A DNA stretch of 64,000 bases from Embleya sp045207655 (GTDB lineage: Bacteria > Actinomycetota > Actinomycetes > Streptomycetales > Streptomycetaceae), in assembly GCF_045207655.1 (NCBI RefSeq), contig NZ_CP108785.1, forward strand, positions 3,534,001 through 3,598,000, written 5' to 3'. The notes beneath the pieces are model-generated. The model made no database searches. It saw only the letters and a program-made list of their open reading frames with translations, and was not told the origin of the DNA. Positions within the stretch are counted from its first letter, which is position 1; every line of letters starts with the position of its first letter. The translations under genes and the position numbers were made by a program. Below, piece after piece: positions 59,424 through 64,000 of the stretch.

Positions 59424-60662
59424 ATGCTGCCGATCATGGGGAGTCTTTCGCGAATATCCGGGTGGGTGCCGCGCGGTCCGGCCATGGGGGCGGTGTGCAC
59501 GGCGGCCGTCGGCGTACTCGTGGTGGCGTTCACGATCGTGGACATGGCGCCGATGGACAGTACGGACGCGCTGGGCCTGGTGCCGGTCTTCGCCGCGTGC
59601 GCCGCGTTGTTCGTCCGCCGGGAGTACCCCGTCACGGTGCTGCTGCTGACCCTGCTGGCGTCGGCGGTGTACTACCCGTTCGTGGTGGCGGACGGACCGC
59701 TGTTCGTGACCTTCGCCGTGGCCCTGTACAGCGCGGCGGCGCGCGGGCACCTGGTGATCACCATGGTCGTCGGCGCCGGTTTCGCGACCGCCGTCGGCGT
59801 CTCCGAACAGCGCAGCGGCCAGAACCACCTCGCGGACGCCGCGCTGTTCCTGATGTTCGGCTGGATCGTCGCGGTGATCGCGATCGGCGGGATGCTGCAC
59901 AACCGCAACGCGTACCTGGCCGAGGCGCATCGCCGCGCGGAGGAGGCGGAGCACACCCTGGAGGCCGAGGCCCGGCGCCGTGCGGTGGAGGAACGGCTGC
60001 GGATCGCACGGGAGTTGCATGATGTGCTGGGCCACCATCTGTCACTGATCAACGTACAGTCCGGGGCCGCGTTGCACGGTTTCGCGCGTGCCCCGGACCG
60101 GGCCGAGCAGGCGCTCGACGCGATCAAGCGGACCAGCCGCGACGCGCTGCGCGAACTGCGCGAGACGCTCGGCGTGTTGCGGCAGGTGGACGAGGAGGCG
60201 CCGACGGCGCCCGCGCCCGGCCTGGCCGCGCTCGACGAGCTGATCGCGCACATGGGTCGGGCCGGTATCGAGGTGCGCCTGGAACTACCCGGCGACTCGC
60301 GGCCCTTGCCGCCGGCGGTGGATCTGGCCGCGTATCGGATCGTGCAGGAGGCGCTGACGAACGTGACCCGGCACTCGGGGGCGGCGTCGGCCGTGGTGCG
60401 GATCGAGTTCGAGGAGAGGCGGGTACGAGTGCGGATCGACGACGACGGGCGGGTCGGCGCGGGGGGTTTCCCGGACGGCCGCGACGCGGCGCGTCCGGAG
60501 GACGCCCACGGTGCGGCGGGCGGACCGGGCGGCGGGAGTGGGGTCGCGGGCATGGGCGAACGGGCCCGGGCGTTGGGCGGCGAGTTCGAGGCCGGCGCGC
60601 GGCCGGGCGGCGGGTACCGGGTCAGCGCCACGCTGCCGCTGTGCCGGGAGGGCGCCGCGTGA
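59424..60662 (+). CDS. Sensor histidine kinase (NarL-partner type)
   Basis: A 412-aa kinase (ATG at 59436 is an alternative start). Five to six membrane helices lie in the first 150 residues (MGAVCTAAVGVLVVAFTIVDM; VTVLLLTLLASAVYYPFVVA; LVITMVVGAGFATAVGV; LADAALFLMFGWIVAVIAIGG). Phosphoacceptor: EERLRIARELHDVLGHHLSLINVQ. N box: VQEALTNVTRHSGA. A Gly-rich insertion (GRVGAGGFPDGRDAARPEDAHGAAGG) separates the D-box-like region from the G box. The regulator gene overlaps by GTGA. Confidence 0.93.
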   Translation: MLPIMGSLSRISGWVPRGPAMGAVCTAAVGVLVVAFTIVDMAPMDSTDALGLVPVFAACAALFVRREYPVTVLLLTLLASAVYYPFVVADGPLFVTFAVALYSAAARGHLVITMVVGAGFATAVGVSEQRSGQNHLADAALFLMFGWIVAVIAIGGMLHNRNAYLAEAHRRAEEAEHTLEAEARRRAVEERLRIARELHDVLGHHLSLINVQSGAALHGFARAPDRAEQALDAIKRTSRDALRELRETLGVLRQVDEEAPTAPAPGLAALDELIAHMGRAGIEVRLELPGDSRPLPPAVDLAAYRIVQEALTNVTRHSGAASAVVRIEFEERRVRVRIDDDGRVGAGGFPDGRDAARPEDAHGAAGGPGGGSGVAGMGERARALGGEFEAGARPGGGYRVSATLPLCREGAA

Positions 60663-61324
60663 TCCGGGTGTTGCTCGCGGACGACCAGGCCCTGGTCCGG
60701 GCCGGCCTGCGCTGGATCCTGGACAACGAGGACGACATCACGGTGGTCGGCGAGGCCGTCGACGGCACGGAGGCGCTCGCGCTCGCGGGCGAACTGCGGC
60801 CGGACATCGTGTTGATGGACATCCGGATGCCGCGACTGGACGGCCTGGAGGCGGCCCGACGGATCATCGCCGACGAACTCCTCGCCGACGTGCGGGTGGT
60901 CATCCTGACCACCTTCGACCTGGACGAATACGTGTACGGCGCGCTGCGCGCGGGCGCGAGCGGCTTCCTGGTCAAGGACACCGAACCGGTCGAACTGATC
61001 CACGGCGTGCGGGTGGTCGCCCGTGGAGACGCGCTGATCTCGCCGACGATCACCCGCCGGCTGATCGCCGAGTTCGCCGGCCGGGTCGCGCCGCCGGAAC
61101 CGGACCCGCGGGTCCAGGCGTTGACCGATCGCGAACGCGAGGTGATGGCCCTGGTCGCGGCCGGGTTGTCCAACGACGAGATCGCGGCCCGGCTGGTGCT
61201 GAGCCCCGCGACGGCCAAGACCCACGTGAGTCGGATCATGACCAAGACCGCGGTCCGCGACCGGGCCCAACTCGTGGTGCTGGCCTACGAATCGGGGATG
61301 GTGACGCCCGGCTGGTTGGGCTGA
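60659..61324 (+). CDS. NarL/FixJ family response regulator
   Basis: A 221-aa regulator. Receiver: RVLLADDQALVRAGLRWILDN, Asp in IVLMDIRMPRLDG, Lys in FLVKDTEP. Helix-turn-helix: LTDREREVMALVAAGLSNDEIAARLVLSPATAKTHVSRIMTKT. Its GTG overlaps the kinase stop. The MMPL exporter gene follows at 234 nt and could be its target; the two-component unit is similar in layout to the preceding one, suggesting an old duplication. Confidence 0.95.
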   Translation: MIRVLLADDQALVRAGLRWILDNEDDITVVGEAVDGTEALALAGELRPDIVLMDIRMPRLDGLEAARRIIADELLADVRVVILTTFDLDEYVYGALRAGASGFLVKDTEPVELIHGVRVVARGDALISPTITRRLIAEFAGRVAPPEPDPRVQALTDREREVMALVAAGLSNDEIAARLVLSPATAKTHVSRIMTKTAVRDRAQLVVLAYESGMVTPGWLG

Positions 61325-61558
61325 CCGGATCCGGGTCGGTGCGGGAACGGTTGGGGTCGGTCGGGGGCGGCTCCGGGACGACCCGCAACCGGGGGTGTAC
61401 ACCGGGCGCAACCGTGGGGGTATCCGCCGGCGTGGCGGGCCCACCGGGGGCGTCCGGCCGTACCGTGCCTGCGCAGGACGCCCGGCGGCCGTCCTGCCGA
61501 GAGGCTTGTGGACAAGAGACACCACGTCCCCAAGCCCCTCCTGCGGATCGAGGAAGCA

Positions 61559-63742
61559 ATGCCCGAGACCCCGGTTTCCTACCCCCCGCCCGGCGTCGAC
61601 CCCGGGCCGCCGGCACCGCGACGCACCGACCGCCCGAGCGTGTTCGAGCGCATCGCGAGCTGGGCGCACCGGCGCCGCAAGGCGGCCCTGCTGGTGTGGG
61701 TCGCGGTGCTGATCGCGGTCAGCGGCATCGCGATGGCGATCGGCAGCGACTACCACAACGACTTCTCGCTCCCGGGCACCGAGTCCCAGCAGGCCGCCGA
61801 CACGCTGAAGCGGCACGGCGCCACCCAGGCCGGCGACAGCGTACAGATCGTCCTGCACGACAAGGCGCCGGTGTCGACGCCCGCGACCCGGGAGCGGGTC
61901 GAGCGCATGCTCGGCGCGGTACGCGACCTCCCGCACGTGGCCGAGGTGCGCAGTCCGTACGACGACGCGAACGCCGTCTCGCAGGACGGGCTGACCGCGT
62001 ACGCCACGGTCACCCTGGACGGCGTCGGTACGGACGTGCCCAAGGACGCGGTGACCAGGATCATCGACACCGCGCAGGCCGCCGAGACGCGCGAGGCGAC
62101 GCTGCGGGTCGAACTCGGCGGTGACCAGATCCGCGGCGCCCAGGAGGGCGGCGGCGGTGCGGCCGAGGGCGCGGGCATGCTCGGTGCGTTGGTCGTCCTG
62201 GTGTTCCTGTTCGGTTCGCTCGTGGCCGCCGCCGTGCCGCTGTTGACCGCCATCTTCGCGGTGGGCAGCACCCTCGGCCTGGTCGTGCTCGCCTCGCACC
62301 TGGCCAATATCGCCGACTTCACGCCGCCGGTGATGATGCTGGTGGGCCTGGGTGTCGGGGTGGACTACGCACTGCTCATCTTCTCCCGCTACCGCGCCGA
62401 ACTGCTGCGCGGCGCGGACGCCGAACAGGCCACCCGACGCGCCCTGGACACCGCGGGTCGCACCGTGTTCTTCGCCGCCTGCACGGTGATCATCGCGCTG
62501 CTGGGACTGGTCACGCTGGGCCTGGGCTCGCTGCGCGGCGTGGCGCTCGCGGTCGCGCTGACCGTACTGATGACCATGCTCGCGTCGCTGACCCTGCTGC
62601 CCGCGCTGCTCGGCCTGTTCGGCAAGCGCATCCGGCGCAACGTCGAGCGCCGTGCGGCCAAGAGCAAGGTCGTCGAGGGCACCCGGTGGCGCTCCTGGGC
62701 CGGCCTGGTCCAGCGCCGTCCGTGGCTCGCGCTGATCGTCCCGGTCGTCGCGCTGGTCGGCTTGGCCGCGCCCGCGGTCGACATGCGCCTCGGCTTCGCC
62801 GACGCCGGCAACGACGCGGCGGCCAAGACCAGTCGGCAGGCGTACGACCTGCTCGCGGACGGGTTCGGGCCCGGCTTCAACGGGCCGCTGTTCGTGGTCG
62901 TCGAGGGTGACGCCGGCGCGGCGGAGCAGACCAGGAGCACGCTCGAGGGCACCCCCGGGATCGCCGCGGTGAGCCCGATCCTGCCGTCCGGTGACCCGCG
63001 GGTGTCCACGGTGATCGCCTACCCGAAGTCCGCGCCCCAGGACGAGGCGACCACCAAGCTGGTCGAACACCTGCGCGAGGACGTCATGCCGGGCGTGGAA
63101 CGCGGCACCGGCGCCACCGTCCTGGTCGGCGGCGGTACGGCCGCCGTCGAGGACTTCGCGGCCAAGGTCGCCGACCGACTGCCGCTGTTCGTGGCGATCG
63201 TGGTGGGTCTGTCGTTCGTGCTGCTCCTGCTGGTCTTCCGGTCGATCCTGGTGCCGCTGAAGGCCGCGCTGCTCAACCTGCTCAGCATCGGTGCCGCGAT
63301 GGGCGTGATCACCCTCGTGTTCCAACACGGCATGTTCGGTGTGCAGGAGGGCCCGATCGAGGCGTTCATCCCGGTGATGATCTTCGCGATCGTGTTCGGG
63401 CTCTCGATGGACTACGAGGTCTTCCTGCTCGCCCGTGTCCACGAGGAGTGGCAGCGCACCCGGGACGCCGGGCACGCGGTCCGCGAGGGTCTGGCGACCA
63501 CCGGCAAGGTGATCACCGCGGCGGCGGCCATCATGATCGTGGTCTTCGGCGCCTTCGTACTGAGCGAGGACCGCATGTTGCAGCAGTTCGGCCTCGGTCT
63601 GGCGGTCGCGATCCTGCTCGACGCGTTGGTGATCCGCTGCCTGATCGTGCCCGCGGTGATGCGCCTGTTCGGCGCCCGGGCCTGGTGGCTCCCGCGCCCG
63701 CTGGAGCGCGCACTGCCGCGGATCGCTCTCGAACACGACTGA
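61559..63742 (+). CDS. MMPL family RND transporter
   Basis: A 727-aa integral membrane exporter with twelve predicted helices and two large extracellular loops. RND/MMPL motifs: first half MLVGLGVGVDYALLIFSRYRAEL, second half FGLSMDYEVFLLARVHEEW, with the Asp/Tyr pair of the proton relay in each (VDY, MDY). N-terminal helix: ALLVWVAVLIAVSGIAMAIG. Members export lipids or antibiotics in actinomycetes. The start at 61559 (ATG with GAGGAA) is preferred over the GTG at 61508. A strong terminator follows the stop. Confidence 0.95.
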   Translation: MPETPVSYPPPGVDPGPPAPRRTDRPSVFERIASWAHRRRKAALLVWVAVLIAVSGIAMAIGSDYHNDFSLPGTESQQAADTLKRHGATQAGDSVQIVLHDKAPVSTPATRERVERMLGAVRDLPHVAEVRSPYDDANAVSQDGLTAYATVTLDGVGTDVPKDAVTRIIDTAQAAETREATLRVELGGDQIRGAQEGGGGAAEGAGMLGALVVLVFLFGSLVAAAVPLLTAIFAVGSTLGLVVLASHLANIADFTPPVMMLVGLGVGVDYALLIFSRYRAELLRGADAEQATRRALDTAGRTVFFAACTVIIALLGLVTLGLGSLRGVALAVALTVLMTMLASLTLLPALLGLFGKRIRRNVERRAAKSKVVEGTRWRSWAGLVQRRPWLALIVPVVALVGLAAPAVDMRLGFADAGNDAAAKTSRQAYDLLADGFGPGFNGPLFVVVEGDAGAAEQTRSTLEGTPGIAAVSPILPSGDPRVSTVIAYPKSAPQDEATTKLVEHLREDVMPGVERGTGATVLVGGGTAAVEDFAAKVADRLPLFVAIVVGLSFVLLLLVFRSILVPLKAALLNLLSIGAAMGVITLVFQHGMFGVQEGPIEAFIPVMIFAIVFGLSMDYEVFLLARVHEEWQRTRDAGHAVREGLATTGKVITAAAAIMIVVFGAFVLSEDRMLQQFGLGLAVAILLDALVIRCLIVPAVMRLFGARAWWLPRPLERALPRIALEHD

Positions 63743-63772
63743 CCCGCGAGGCGTCGAGCACACCGGTCGGCC

Positions 63773-63814
63773 GGCGGTGGCGGCGAAGGACCCACATCCT
63801 TCCCCGCCACCGCC
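63773..63814. terminator. Bidirectional stem-loop terminator
   Basis: Seventeen-nt arms (63773-63789 and 63798-63814) agree at 16 positions around an 8-nt loop, between the convergent MMPL gene and the permease fragment. Confidence 0.85.
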
Positions 63815-63874
63815 CTCGCGCGTTCGACGTGCGGTACGGGGTCGGCCGCGGGTGAGCAGGCTCGGGCACCGCCT

Positions 63875-64000
63875 TCAGGTGGGTGCGCGCGGGGCCGTCG
63901 ACGCGAGCAGCAGCAGGAGCAGCTCGATCGCGAGGGTGAGCAGGCAGGCCAGGAGGCCGAGCGCCAACACCGCGCCCTGGACCACCGGATGGTCGCGGTC
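63875..64000 (-). CDS. ABC transporter permease (OppB/DppB type), C-terminal end only
   Basis: The last 41 codons of a minus-strand gene that begins beyond the window. RDHPVVQGAVLALGLLACLL corresponds to the C-terminal stretch RDxPVVQGxVL... of oligopeptide/dipeptide/nickel permeases, which ends with a final membrane helix and a short tail. The tail (LLASTAPRAPT) lacks the usual LDPR motif, so it may be divergent. Confidence 0.7.
   Translation of the reverse strand, partial: DRDHPVVQGAVLALGLLACLLTLAIELLLLLLASTAPRAPT

Noticed and set aside
59672..63763. 4-kb open frame on the minus strand opposite kinase, regulator and MMPL genes
   Set aside because: Composition is Arg/His/Gln-rich with no domain, and all three genes on the plus strand have intact motifs. 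A GC-bias shadow.

Overview
The window is about 72% GC by eye. It carries a chaplin, SpoIIE-type and RsbW-type regulators, NarL-type two-component pairs, and many GTG/TTG starts with GTGA/ATGA gene overlaps. This points to a chromosomal, probably accessory, segment of a filamentous actinomycete of the Streptomyces/Kitasatospora/Embleya kind. I cannot name the species. No rRNA, tRNA, CRISPR array, origin or phage module was recognised.

Layout. 1-9.6 kb: the 3' end of pyruvate phosphate dikinase, a LysE-type exporter, an RsbW-like ATPase, a small secreted protein, an acetyltransferase, a truncated AraC regulator coupled to a membrane protein, an SDR, a thioredoxin-reductase-like flavoprotein and an epoxide hydrolase. 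9.2-18 kb: a MarR/MFS divergon, a secreted protein-arginine deiminase homologue, a winged-helix regulator, an acyl-CoA dehydrogenase, an LppX-like lipoprotein and a small membrane protein. 18.2-28.4 kb: a NarL-type two-component pair, an ABC (MacB/FtsX-type) exporter, an M4 metalloprotease, an M55 D-aminopeptidase and a serine beta-lactamase-like hydrolase. 28.39-31.61 kb: two insertion sequences in tandem (IS4 family, frameshifted; IS1182 family, apparently intact). Each junction is a CTAG, and the insertion lies at the stop codon of a GAF-SpoIIE-ATPase phosphatase. 31.6-40 kb: that phosphatase, a MITE-like 189-bp element, a membrane-anchored Mrr-like nuclease, a conserved hypothetical, a secreted papain-like protease with a membrane-anchored partner, and a LuxR/ATPase regulator. 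40.1-40.9 kb: an SRPBCC-ArsR pair with a likely operator. 46.9-53.8 kb: TetR with a tandem-SRPBCC protein across a near-ideal operator, a universal stress protein, a flavin/PNPOx protein, a chaplin, a VOC protein, a potassium channel and tryptophan 2,3-dioxygenase. 53.9-64 kb: a second MacB/FtsX exporter, two more sensor kinase/response regulator pairs, an MMPL exporter and the end of an oligopeptide permease.

The most unusual region is 41.07-46.28 kb on the minus strand. Four genes, each overlapping the next by 4 nt, encode (in transcription order): a ferritin-like domain joined to a LodA-N-like region (with a frameshift); a 283-aa protein that looks like the C-terminal half of a LodA-type quinoprotein and carries a Cys/Asp/Trp motif spaced almost exactly as in the cysteine tryptophylquinone (CTQ) subunit QhpC; a radical-SAM/SPASM enzyme resembling QhpD; and a FAD enzyme resembling LodB/QhpG. 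The QhpA cytochrome and QhpB propeller genes are absent. My reading is a split, actinobacterial CTQ-type quinoprotein with its own maturation enzymes. This rests on motif recognition and gene order only, and needs a profile search and mass spectrometry.
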